From NCBI GenBank assembly GCA_009829735.1, contig CM020620.1:8572545-8636544 (forward strand): a stretch of DNA of 64,000 nucleotides. The letters run 5' to 3'. Source of the stretch: Pyropia yezoensis. Lineage: Eukaryota > Rhodophyta > Bangiophyceae > Bangiales > Bangiaceae. Positions 18,226-28,700 of this stretch are shown piece after piece. The position numbers were made by a program, and so were the translations under genes. The first letter of the stretch is position 1, and the number at the start of each line of letters is the position of its first letter. The notes beneath the pieces were generated by a model, which did not search any database, was not told the DNA's origin, and saw only the letters and a list, made by a program, of their open reading frames with translations.

Positions 18226-21200
18226 GGGGCGGTCCCCCTAGAGCTTCTCCCACAACGTCCCCAGATACGGGGGGGCCTAAGAGGATTTTGCGCCGCCCCC
18301 CAACGAACAAGCCTGCATTATTGGCACTCTCTAAGGGGGTGAAACGGGAAAATGTTATTTGCGCGATTATGCCTTCATCCAGCTATCAGCTCGCTGTACA
18401 TTTGTTTGCTACTGAAGGGTTAGAGCATGCTTTGCACGCTGTCCTGGATACCTGCAGCGGGCCCTCCCTGATTCGAAGCTCCTTGCTCCCGAAGGGAATG
18501 GGGCTCCAGCCCCTAGGGGAGCTGGAGAATATATTGTACTTTGACCTGAATGGGGGGTGGCTCCCCATTCGAGGAACTGTACGCTTGGGCGTATAAGTGG
18601 GAGACCAAGTCTCCTACGTCTGCTTTGGAGTGATCGATAATATGGCGGTACCCGTCATATTAGGAAATTCATTTGGTGACACGGAGGTGAAAACCATCTC
18701 CTGTGAGGACCAGACGGTGACCCTCAAGACAGGGATGGTTGTCCCAATTCTCCGGGATATGGAGGATGTGGAAACGGGTCCCATTAAGTGGAACCCTGTG
18801 TGCGCTTGTCCACAGGTCCAGACCGCAAAACTCACCTTGTGTCACAAGTTGAGGCTGAAGCCTGGGGTTATCTCGCATGTGAAGGTGCGAGGGAATTTCC
18901 AAGGCCACGGGATTATTTCCGGGCAGCCTCGTATCGCCTCCAAGTACGGTGTTCACGTGGCGAACGGCCCCGCGGAGCTAAACCGGGACGCCCCGTACAC
19001 CGTGCAAATGATGAATCCTACGCCAAGGATGGTCCGCCTTCCCGTTGGGACGGTGGTTGCGTCAATATCATCCTATCAGGGACCAATACTGAGCGTCTCT
19101 CAAGAAGAGATGCAGAAGCTGAGCGAAGGTCCTGTGGTGAAGGAGGAGGGCGCCCATTCTGAGGTTGACCTAGGAGAGGTCCCTGAAGCCCTACGTGGCC
19201 AGCTCTTGGAGCTGGTGGAGAAATACAAATCCCTATGGGATGGTACTCTTGGGCTCATCAAGAATACCGTGCACCGTATCCGCTTAAAACCCGGGGCAAC
19301 CCCGGTGAGGCAACATCCCTACAAGGCGGGGCACAAGCATCGCCAGTTGGAAGGGGAAGAAGTGGAACGAATGCGAAAACTTGACGTTATTGAACCCGCC
19401 GAGGGCGAGTGGGCTAGTCCCGTAGTAATCGTCCCGAAGTCGGACGGCACGCCCCGGTTTTGTATTGACTACCGGCGGCTCAACCTCGTCACGGTGAAAG
19501 ACGCATATCCCATCCCAAGGATGGATGAATGCTTGGACTCCCTAGGGGAGGCCAAAGTGTTTAGCACCCTAGATTGTAACGCTGGATATTGGCAAATTCC
19601 TATTGCACCAGAGGATAAGCACCTGACGGCATTTACGAGCCATAAGGGCATATGGCAATGTACGCGGTTGCCCTTTGGGCTCTGCAACGCTCCAGCGACG
19701 TTCCAGAGAGCTATGGATATTATCCTGGCTGGTGTGAAGTGGCAGACCTGCCTCGTATATTTAGACGATGTTATCGTCTTTTCTCGTTCTGACGAGGAGC
19801 ACCTGCACCACTTGGAACACGTTTTGAGTTTCCTCAAGGAGAACGGCGTGTCGCTGAAGGCGTCCAAGTGCCACCTCTTTCAGAGGGAGGTCGAATATTT
19901 GGGACATGTCATCCGCCCAGGGCGGGTGGCCGTGAATGAGAAAAATACCAAAGCCCTCAAGGGGTTGCGTTATCCGCGTACACAAACGCAGCTGAAGAGT
20001 TTCTTGGGCATGTGTGGGGTATACCGAAGGTTTGTCCCGAATTTTGCCCGTATCGCCCGACCGCTGAACGTGCTGACTAGTACGCACCTAGCCAAGGAGC
20101 TACCTCCTCCAACGGAGGAGACTCAAGCGGCGTTCGAGGAGCTTCGCGACTGCCTTCTGAAGCCTCCTATTTTGGCCATCCCTCGGGAGGGATCCCATTA
20201 TATTTTGGAGGTGGACGCCAGCTATGAGCAGCTGGGCTGTGCCTTGCTGCAACAACAGGAGGACGGGGAGTATCTCCCCGTCGGGTATTTTAGTCGGGGT
20301 CTGTCCCCGGCCGAGCGGAACTACTGTGCCACAGAAATTGAGGCACTCGGAGTGGTATGGTCAGTGACCTACCTGCGTTCCTTCTTGGAAGGATCCGAAT
20401 TTCTGGTGCGCTGTGACCATTCTGCCCTCACTTCTGTGATGACAAGCAATAGCCCTAATCGACGCCTTACGGGCTGGAGGCTCCGCTTGGCGGAATTCTC
20501 CTACCAAATTAAGCACAAACCGGGGAAGGACCACAAAGTGGCTGATGCCCTGTCTCGCCTTCCTACGGATGGCTTGGATAGGACACCTTTGGATGACCAG
20601 ATACCCATATTGGCGGTGACCCGGTCAGCAAAGGCCCTCACAGACCGAAGCCCTAAGGGCCTCGGGAAGATTACGCTTCGAGAGCTCATTGAGGCCCAGG
20701 CCTCGGATGAGTTTTGCAAACAACGCCGGATGGAGGGGCCTCTCATCCCTCCAAAGGAGGCCCGTTGGCAGCGAAACGCCTTCTTCTTTGAAGACGACGA
20801 TGGTGTATTATGTCGCCACTCCCTACTCGGGGGGAATAACCAATGGGTCATCCCGGACACACTGCGGAAGCGTGTTCTGGAAATGTATCATGACGCGCCT
20901 ACGGCGGGTCATCCGGGTTCCCGGAAGATGTACAGAACGATGCGCCAGTATTTTTATTGGCCCGCCCTAGTGGCGGATGTATACGGGTATGTTTATAACT
21001 GCCCAGGATGCACCAAGAACCGCATATCGGATAGGAGGCATAAGTCTCCTATGAAGCTTTTCCCCGCCCATTAGCCATTCCAATCGGTGGCCATGAATTT
21101 ACTGGGTCCTCTTCCAAGGACGGAGAATGGGCACACCATGCTCCTGGTGATGTGCGACCGGTTCACCAAACTGGTGAGGGCGGTCCCACTAATGGACACG

Positions 21201-22232
21201 ACTGCCCTTGGGGTAGCCTCTGCATTTATCGATTATTGGGTGGCTGCCTATGGCATCCCGGATTCTACTCTGACGGACAACGGACCTCAGTTTGCGGCCC
21301 TCTATTTCCAAGGAGTCATGGGGCTCCTAGGGATTTCCACAAACTACACGACTCCGTATCACCCACAGACCAACGGTCAAGTGGAACGGTATAACAAGAC
21401 AATCATGCGGCAGCTACGGACGTATTCGTCCGAGCACCCACGGGAATGGGATCGCTATGTGTCCCTCCTGACGACTGCATATAATATGCAGGTACATTCG
21501 AGCACTGGGGTAGCCCCAATGACTTTTGTGAGCCCTCGGCGCTTGCAAGCGTCGAATATCGAGCGCTTACCTAAGGTACGCTCTGTGGACACGGAAGAGC
21601 CTGACGCCGATACGGCGGCGGTTCAATATGTGAAGGAAATGCGCCACCTAATCCCCCGGATTAGGAAGAATTTGGATAAGGCCCAAGAGGTCTATAAACG
21701 CGTTTATGACGCTGGTATACAACAAGAAAAAGAGACTATGTCTCAAGGAGATTGGGTTTATGTGAAATCCTATGCTAAGGGGCGGACGAAAATGTCTCCA
21801 AGGACGAGGGGACCGTATATGGTGCTACGCACGGACGGGCAACGGTTTCTTATTGAAACACCTACGGGAGAACAGACCCAGAGCAAAGACAATATCATAC
21901 GTGCTCCCCCGCCTAAGGCAGGGGATCCAGTATGGATGCGGGCACGGGAAGCCCGGGACGCGTTCAACGAATGCCCCGAGGAATCCCCGGGGAAGGACGT
22001 GTTCGAACAGATTGTCGGCCACCAGTGGGTGGAGGACGAAGACGGGAAGCCCGACTTGGACTTCCGGGTGCGGTGGTCTGGCCACGGTCCCGAAGGGGAT
22101 ACTTGGCATCCCAAGAAGGGTGTGCCACGGGCGGCTCTGCTGAAGTATGCCCGAAGGCACAAGCTCCCCATCAAGGGACGGGACCAAGGGTCCCGACTCT
22201 TCCCCCAAGGGGGGACGGAAGAAGAAGAGTAG
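18201..22232 (+). CDS. pol: retrotransposon pol polyprotein (PR-RT-RNaseH-IN-chromodomain), two in-frame stops and an integrase mutation
   Basis: One frame runs 18201-22232 with TAA at 18594 and TAG at 21072. Protease: AVLDTCSGPSLI (about 18438), with DTCS where DTGA/DSGA is usual, and ILGNSF. Reverse transcriptase: VIVPKSDGTPRFCIDYRRLN, LPFGLCNAPATF, CLVYLDDVIVFS with the catalytic YLDD. RNase H: LEVDASYEQLGCALLQQ, ATEIEALGVVW, DHSAL, KVADALSRLP. Integrase: a zinc HHCC (YHDAPTAGHPG, NCPGC), LTDNGPQF and TNGQVERYN; the first catalytic Asp, expected in the VAMDLLGPLP context, is Asn here (codon 21096-21098). C-terminal chromodomain: FEQIVGHQWVEDEDGKPDL, FRVRWSGHGPEGDTWHP. The chromodomain would direct insertion to modified chromatin. 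Stops and the D-to-N change should abolish integrase and lower pol output. Confidence 0.93.
18213..18248 (+). promoter_or_regulatory. -1 programmed ribosomal frameshift site GGGAAAC with 3' hairpin
   Basis: GGGAAAC at 18213-18219 is in the gag phase as G GGA AAC, a canonical X XXY YYZ slippery heptamer, one codon before the gag stop. The pol frame opens at 18201, after a TGA at 18198, and lies exactly in -1. Five bases downstream AGGGG-CGGT-CCCCT (about 18225-18238) can form a short GC hairpin, possibly part of a larger pseudoknot. Shift in this heptamer would produce Gag-Pol. Confidence 0.8.
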
Positions 22233-23710
22233 CAACTAACTCCCAAAGGGAGTGGCTGCAAAATCGGATGAGTACATTATCCGCTAAGGGTGCAGAGGCC
22301 TTGAAGAAACTGTGCATAGCACAGTGTGTGAGGCTTTTGCCTAATAATGGCGAGGTCGCGGGTTCGAATGTTGGAGGTGCGTCCTCATCGATGGCATCCA
22401 GACCGGTATTGGTGTGGAGGGGGTCGACGTCGACGGGAAACTGTGGTGGATGGCTGTCCTCTTCCTGCGCGTCATGTCCGGAAAATTGTTTTGCTCGACC
22501 CCCATGGGGTCCGCTGCACGGGGGTACCCCGAGCATGCCTTGCAGATGACGGATACACTGGCAACTCGGTGCCAGTATGGCTCCAGGGTGACCCTAGGGG
22601 CCACCGGCACGGACGAGAGTACGCGATACTTGGGCGCCGAGATGAAGCGTGACCATCGGTCACCCTTGAGGAGGTCCCTTGGTCACCTTGCGAAATTCTT
22701 GTGGGAGCCTTCGGCCCTCATCCTTGCCTTGGCATGAGCGACGCCCTTGCCTTGAGCCTCATACTGTAACTGGTCGCCACCCTCAGGATGATTGGCGTCT
22801 TGTCTGCAAGTCACCCTTAGGGTGACGGGTAGTCGCGCCGAAGCGGCAGTGAAGAAGGAAGGGGGCCAGGCCCCCCGAGTCCGCCAACGGTAGTACAGGT
22901 ACCTCGGCCGGCGAAGCCGGACCGGCATCACCCCGGCCGCTCCCGGCGTCGTCCATAAGGACGTCGCCCGGAGCGGCGGGTGGCATCCGCGTGGCCGAAG
23001 GGCCACGGGGGGAAGAAGGAGCCGAAAGGGAAACGGGTCCGCGGCCGTCACCCATGGTGGCGTTGTGGTCCGATGGCCCCAACGGGGTAGCCATGACTGG
23101 CCACACTCCGCAGGCGACGGAGGGGGGAAGTGCGTGGATGCCACCCCCACCCTTAGGGTGAGGAAGAGGGGGACGCGCGCAGACCGGTGGCAGCGAGGTG
23201 GAGCCGAGGGGGGGAGGAGACGGTGGCCGTCCTTGCGGCGAGCACCCGTTGGCACCCCTCCCGCTCCGATCCACCCCTCACGGGTGGACGGGCGGCCCTC
23301 TTCTAGCCCTCGGCCCCTTGACACAGGGCTGAGGGGGGTGTACAGAAGGCCCCCAAACCCCTCGCTCCCGGCTATGCCAGGAGAGCCAGTTTCCTCACGT
23401 CCCCACCCTGTGCGGGCAGGGCCGTGGGAGGCGACGGGTCCTATCCTTGCTGCGTCCCCCACCCCTCGGGTGGTGGTTTGAAGGGGGTGTCTCCACGTAT
23501 CCCCCCCTGTCGCTCGACGGGGGCGGCCACGATTGTCTCCCCAAGAGGGAAAACCATGGGGCCGAGCTGACCCAGTGTCATCCACGCCCCCATGGGGTGG
23601 GTACACTCGGCGGTGGGTCCAGCATGCTGCCAAGTGGCATTGCCTCCGCCGCCCGTTGGGCACCCGGAAGATTTTTGCCCCGGTTTCTGGGTCGCGGGTC
23701 GCAACCCCCT
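22233..23710. other. untranslated 3' region of the retrotransposon (about 1.5 kb)
   Basis: No coherent protein was seen on either strand. It contains perfect or near-perfect palindromes built on CACCCTTAGGGTG (about 22810 and 23149), several GC hairpins, and GGGTTCGAAT at 22360-22369, which looks like a tRNA T-arm but has no convincing tRNA around it. Long untranslated tails are known in plant-type Ty3 elements. Here it may hold packaging or antisense regulatory RNA, which is unproven. Confidence 0.5.
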
Positions 23711-23724
23711 GGAGGTGTGGGAAG
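23711..23724 (+). other. polypurine tract
   Basis: GGAGGTGTGGGAAG lies immediately before the 3' LTR, the expected priming site for plus-strand DNA synthesis. Confidence 0.75.
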
Positions 23725-24414
23725 TGTAGGGACCCTATGGGCCCTCCACGTGGGGGGACCTCGAAGAGATCGCGTCGTACCCCTGTGCCCACCTTCCTAG
23801 TGAGGAGGACGGGGCCGATTTGGCCCCTTGGGATTTTACTGGCTTCCGATTGGTCCCCTCCTATGGAGATGGGACCGGGTCGCCATTGGTTCTGGAGCCC
23901 ATGTTGGGATTTCCAGTGTATGGGAATTTCCCCTGACCGGAATTGGCCATTGGTCAGTATTCCGGGATGGGATGCATTTGGGGTTTGGATTTTGATTGTG
24001 TATTTTGCGTGATTGTGAGATTGGGGAGATCTTGAGTGTTGGCACTGATGTCCGGCGGGGCTCCTCTTCCCCGTATCTTGGAGATTCCTGCCCCGCTGGC
24101 AGGGATGATCCGTGGGGGAGGGGGCCCTCCGGACATGTTGGAGGGTTTTGATTGGCTCGCACGTGGCCCGGGTTGGAGGGTTGCTGGGTGCGGGTGAGAG
24201 AGGGTAAGAGTGTGCGTGGGGGTGCGCGTTGCTTCCCCCTTCGAAAAAAACAGACTTGCGTGTGCTTGAACACTGTCGTCCTGGTCGCGGATCCCCGCGT
24301 GAACCAGCCAGGCGGTCGGCGGTTCGGTATCTCTCCTGTCTCCCCGCGTTCTTGGTGGGTTGTTTCTCTGTGTGTTCTGGGTGCTACGCGCCTAAGGTAC
24401 GTAAAACCACTACA
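23725..24414 (+). repeat. 3' LTR (690 bp)
   Basis: Identical to the 5' LTR except A at 23838 for T at 15811, ending AACCACTACA and followed by the CCCGT duplication at 24415-24419. One difference in 690 indicates a recent insertion. Confidence 0.97.
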
Positions 24415-24419
24415 CCCGT
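24415..24419. repeat. right target-site duplication CCCGT
   Basis: Matches 15693-15697 exactly, and marks the point where the Fanzor reading frame resumes. Confidence 0.9.
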
Positions 24420-24705
24420 CCCGCCTGTACGTCGCACCCGTGCGACTACGCGGGTCGATGTATGGCCCGTACTGGCTGCAGTGGACACTGTCGGCGACGG
24501 TGGGGGTGGGGGTGGCGGTGGCGGTGGCGGTGGCGGTAGGGGGGTTGTCGACGGCGACGCGACGGCGGCGTCCTGTACGACGCGACGCGGTGCTCCTGGT
24601 GGGGAACGGGTGGCGGCGGCCGGCAGTGCCATGGACGGGGTACGTCGGGCGGAGGCGGGGGCGACAGACGCGCCCCGTGGTCTGGTGGACACTGCAAGAC
24701 GCTAA
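24420..24705 (+). pseudogene. Fanzor C-terminal segment beyond the retrotransposon
   Basis: With the element and one CCCGT removed, the frame from 13716-15697 continues without a shift into this segment (APV|PPVRRTRATTRVDVW) and ends at TAA 24703-24705. It codes for a basic stretch, a Gly run and a short Ala/Arg-rich tail, as is common after the RuvC-III motif in this family. Frame continuity across the duplication is good evidence that the two pieces were one gene. Confidence 0.6.
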
Positions 24706-25775
24706 GACAGCGCACCTCTTGCCCGTGACCCTCACCTACCACGGGGTGCGTCAGCCGCCCCCTTTTTCGCCGACGAGCCAATTATGGGTAATTGTCGGCC
24801 GTTCACTAGTAGGTTAGACGCCGGCTTTTCCCGGGGACCTTTCCCAGGATTAGTCGGATGTTTCCCGGAGGGGTTTAGCCCATAGTTGTAGTCAACAGGA
24901 GGTTTCAGTATCATACTTGATGCTTTCACTGGCGCGTTTGACTTCGCATGAACTGCTGTCGCTTCGTGCATGTGCGAAAAAAGAAGGGGGGCTACAGTGG
25001 AGCTCTTCTGAACAGCCGAGCACGCCGGCAAAATTGTGCGGTTGTGTGAAGACAGCACCGGCCGCCAGTCATGAGACGTGGCCCGCCGTCCTGGCCAATG
25101 GCGTGCGGCACTGCGGCACCAGCGATGGATCCGTGTCACTCGTGTTAAGTGAAATTGTCATGTAATCCGGTGGGGGTGGGGTCGCCCACGGGATCGCCTG
25201 CGACACCTCCACCGCCGGCGACGCCCAACACCTTGAACAGTTACCAGCATTGGTCAGTGACGGCAGGCCCGTGGCGGATCCATCTGTCCTCCCCCGCAAC
25301 CTCTTTCGCCGTCGTCTGCCGTCTTCCTCCAAGCGGTCGAGTCTTGGGCTTTCCGGAAGAGCGTGCCTGCAGGCGTCAAGCGGCGACGAGACTGCCCCCT
25401 ATCCCTCCCTGCCGTCAACCCCCCCCCCGCCTTCCTTCGCCTTCTCACCCCCGCCTCTTCCGGCCTGCGCGTTGCGGGCCGAGCCGGGCCGCCACCCAGC
25501 CTGGCGCCAATGCAGATTGGTCGCGCGCGTGCCGTCCACCTGAGCGTGTCGTCCCTTCAGGCTACCCTCCCCCCTGCTGTAGACGTGTTTGGGTTCTCTG
25601 CCAAGGCCCCTAGCTAGCAGGGCGCAGGCAACACCCTTGTTTCATCCTCTTCCATCCCTCCCTCCCTGTTTCGGTTACGGTGTTGCGTCGCCCCTGTTCG
25701 TGTCGCCCCCTGTCGCACTTGCTTCTTCTGTTGTGATCGTTCCTGTGCAGGCTGGGAGGCTTTCTCGCCTCGTTG
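24706..25775. other. intergenic: hairpin next to Fanzor end, then 5' flank/leader of the AdoMetDC gene
   Basis: An 11-bp-stem hairpin lies at 24769-24799 (separate entry). The right edge of the decayed element is probably in 24,700-25,150, where sequence becomes less repetitive, but no terminal repeat could be fixed. Near the right end TTCTTCTGTTGTGATCGTTCCTGTGCAG (to 25750) looks like a polypyrimidine tract plus 3' splice site, so the AdoMetDC mRNA may have a 5'-UTR intron. No gene was recognised. Confidence 0.5.
24769..24799 (+). other. imperfect hairpin 64 bp after the Fanzor stop (possible omega-RNA or element-end structure)
   Basis: GCCGA, a 5-nt bulge, CAATTA, loop TGGG, TAATTG, TCGGC: 11 paired bases in all. 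TnpB/Fanzor guide RNAs come from the 3' side of the nuclease gene, and IS605-like element ends carry hairpins, so the position is suggestive. A terminator-like or chance structure is possible. Confidence 0.35.
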
Positions 25776-28700
25776 ATGAAGCAGGCCGGGCATACTGAAA
25801 TGCCACTTCTGTCCCCGGACGCTAACTTCAAGGACAGTAACCATGGCGCCCAGTCGATGCCCTCTTTTTCTGCTGACGCCCATGTGGCAGTTGCCTTGGA
25901 CGCGCCATCCGAGCCGCTGGATGTCTTCGAGGGGCCCGAAAAGAAGCTGGTCCTCTCGTTTGATCCGGTGCCGTCGCCTTTGCGGGACCTCTCATCTGCT
26001 GTCCTCCGCCGCTCTTTTGAGGACATTGCCGACCGCGGCGCCGGTGCCGAGGACGCGGATGATACTAGCAACAGCGGCAGCAGCGACAGCTTCTCCGAGG
26101 AGCCTACCGATGCCACTCCTCTCAGCTACACGCGCTCTGACGTCCTGACCCGTTTTGATGGCCAGACGACGTTGGACGGATACTCTGGCAGCTCGGCGGA
26201 CTTGTTTGACGACGCCGACAAAGCTGGTGGCAACAATGGCTCTGGCGCTGTGGATGATCCGCTGACTGGTGGCGGTGACGGGGGTGTTGGTCGCGACGAG
26301 GGCGGCCATGCCGGCGAGGCCCGCGGTGGCGCCGCGTATGATCTTCGCAGTGCTTCGCGCGAGGAGTGGGACGCGGTCTTGGCGGACGCACGCTGCACTG
26401 TGCTGTCCGTGAAGCGCAGTGCCGACTGCGACGCATATCTCCTGTCTGAGTCGTCGCTGTTTGTATTTGCTCGCCAGGTGCTGATCAAGACGTGCGGGAC
26501 CACGACCCTGCTGCGCGCCATCCCACGGCTTTTGCGGCTTGCTGCTCGCCGCCGCCTGAACGTTGCGGCAGTGGCCTACTCACGGACGGCGTTTACGTTT
26601 CCCAACCAGCAGCTCTATCCCCACACTTCGTGGGAGGCCGAGGTGTCATTCTTGGACCGGTTTTTTCATGGCAAGGCTGCCCTGTTGGGCACCCCTGACG
26701 GGGTGGCGGGCTGGCACCTGTACGTGGCGGGTCACCCACCGTCGGGGGAGGACGGGCCCGCTGCACAGGCTGCGTCAGCGCAAACGCTCGAGGTGTTCAT
26801 GTTTGACCTGGACCCGGCAGTGATGGCGCACTTTATCACCGCGCCATCGGCTGACGGGGAGTCACTGGCAGGCAGTACCGCTTTGGCGGCCCCGGCGGGC
26901 AGTAATGGAGGTGGCAACGATGGCGACGGTGGGAACCCGGCGGTGGGCACCCGCCCCACCGACTGCCCCGCCGAGGTTACCACCCGCGTTTGCCGCTTGA
27001 ACACCCTCCTCCGCCCTGGCGCTGTGGCGGACGCGTGGAATTTTGAGCCGTGTGGCTACAGCATGAACGGCCTTGCTGCCGGCGGCACGTACTACACGGT
27101 CCATATCACCCCTGAGTCGCACTGCAGCTACGTGTCGTTTGAGTGCAATGTCGATGATGCGGACCTGACGCCCCTGCTGCAGGGTGTGCTGTCTGTCTTC
27201 CGGCCAGGCCGGGTGACTGTGTCAGTTCTTGCCGACGGGCGCGAAGGAGCAGTCGCTGAACGCCAGGCTGCGCCGCTGGATTGGGACGCCCCTGAGCGGG
27301 TGGGCTATGGTGCCACTGGCTCACCCGTGTTGCAGCGGTTGGCCACTGTTGGGGGGGGCGTGTACGTAGCGTCGGTGTGCTCGTATACCCTGGCCCCCGA
27401 CGGGGCAGACGCCACCGCCCCTGCTTCTGTGAGTCGCGGTGCGCTCGCATGCCCGGTGGATTTGCCCCCCTCTGGCAGGTGCTTTGTCGGCAACGACAAG
27501 GAACAGCGACGGCCGGCATTGCCAACCGGCAGCTGGGACGATGGGGAGAAGTCTTTGGTCGACAAGGCCGGCGTGCTCAATCTGCATCACGCCGGTGACG
27601 GCAGCAGCAGCCGCGGCGTGTCCAAGTTTGCCTTCGACGCGGCAGTGGCGAACGTCGCAGCTCTTTACGGCGCCACACCCGTCTCTACCGGTGGTGGTGC
27701 CGGCGTTGCTCGCGAAACTGCCGCCCGCCTGGAGCAGCCGACATTTGCGGTCTGTCTCTCGACCGTCGCCGACCGATACTGGTCGTTTGCCGCTACGGGT
27801 GCGCGCCTTCGCTACACGGTGCGGTGCAACCCCGATGCGGCGGTGGTGGCACTCCTGGCTGCGCTTGGCGCAGACTTTGAAGTGTCCAGCCTTGCTGAGC
27901 TGGAACTCCTCGCTTCAGTGGGCGTGACGCCCGCCCGTGTGACGCTCGCCGCCGTCGGGCTGTCTCGGAAGCTCCTTGCCCGTACTGCCGCGGGGAGGCT
28001 GGCAGGCACTGTGACGCTGCCCGCGGGGGCGGATCGGCCGACGATAGAGCGGGTGGCCGCCTTCCTGCCAGGAGTTGGGGTGGAGGTGGAGGTGTGCGTC
28101 TCGGCCCTGTCGTCGTCTGTGGCCACCGCCACTGACGCGGTCGCGTCGGGGCTCTTGCTTGTCGGCTTGCGTCTCGATGCGCCGGCGGTAGCCGACGTGG
28201 CAGGCCTGCGCCGCGCCGCCGCGTGTGTGTCTGCCATGGCAGGCTTGGTGCGTGGAGGAGCTGGACAGGCCTTGCCGTCTTTGGAGGTGCATCTGTCGGG
28301 CGGCTTCCTCTCCGACCAGTCCACGGCACTGTTGTCATCGCTTTGCCAGGCCGTGGACGTGATGGGTGATATCTCCGTTGGCGCCGCGCCTTTCGTGGTG
28401 GGCGAGGCTGTCACTCTGGCCGTGACTGTCATTGCGCGGCGGCTGAAATCTAATGGTGGGGAGGAGGGGGGGGACGGCAGCGGTGGTAACGGTGGGGATT
28501 GCCGCGCTGGCGGTTGTGATGGGGGCATGGATAAGAGCGGCACGGGAAACCTCACAAGCGGAGGCTTTGTGGGTACACCCGAGCCGTCGTCGGTCCTCTA
28601 TTACCTCAATGACGGCGTGTACGGGGCGTTTAATCGGGTGCTGTTGGGTGGCCAGTCGGCGTCGCCACTGGGTGCCGCCCCCCCCGGCCGTGGGTGCTTT

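Larger units (their letters stand above)
15698..24414 (+). mobile_element. near-complete Ty3/gypsy chromovirus LTR retrotransposon (8717 bp)
   Basis: The element has two 690-bp LTRs (TGTAG...CTACA), CCCGT duplications on both sides, a primer-binding site, gag with a CCHC knuckle, a -1 frameshift site, pol in the order protease, RT, RNase H, integrase, chromodomain, a 1.5-kb untranslated tail and a polypurine tract. PR-RT-RH-IN order plus an integrase-linked chromodomain identifies a chromovirus. The LTRs differ at one base (T 15811 versus A 23838), so insertion is recent. Even so, pol has in-frame stops at 18594 (TAA) and 21072 (TAG) and a changed integrase catalytic residue, so this copy is not autonomous. 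It inserted into the Fanzor coding region. Confidence 0.95.

Noticed and set aside
22300..22400. Possible tRNA gene (GGTCGCGGGTTCGAATG)
   Set aside because: Only a T-arm-like stretch is present; no acceptor, D or anticodon arms could be folded.
22683..23792. Minus-strand 369-codon frame in the retrotransposon tail
   Set aside because: Runs into the LTR, has no known domain, and its composition matches random GC-rich sequence.
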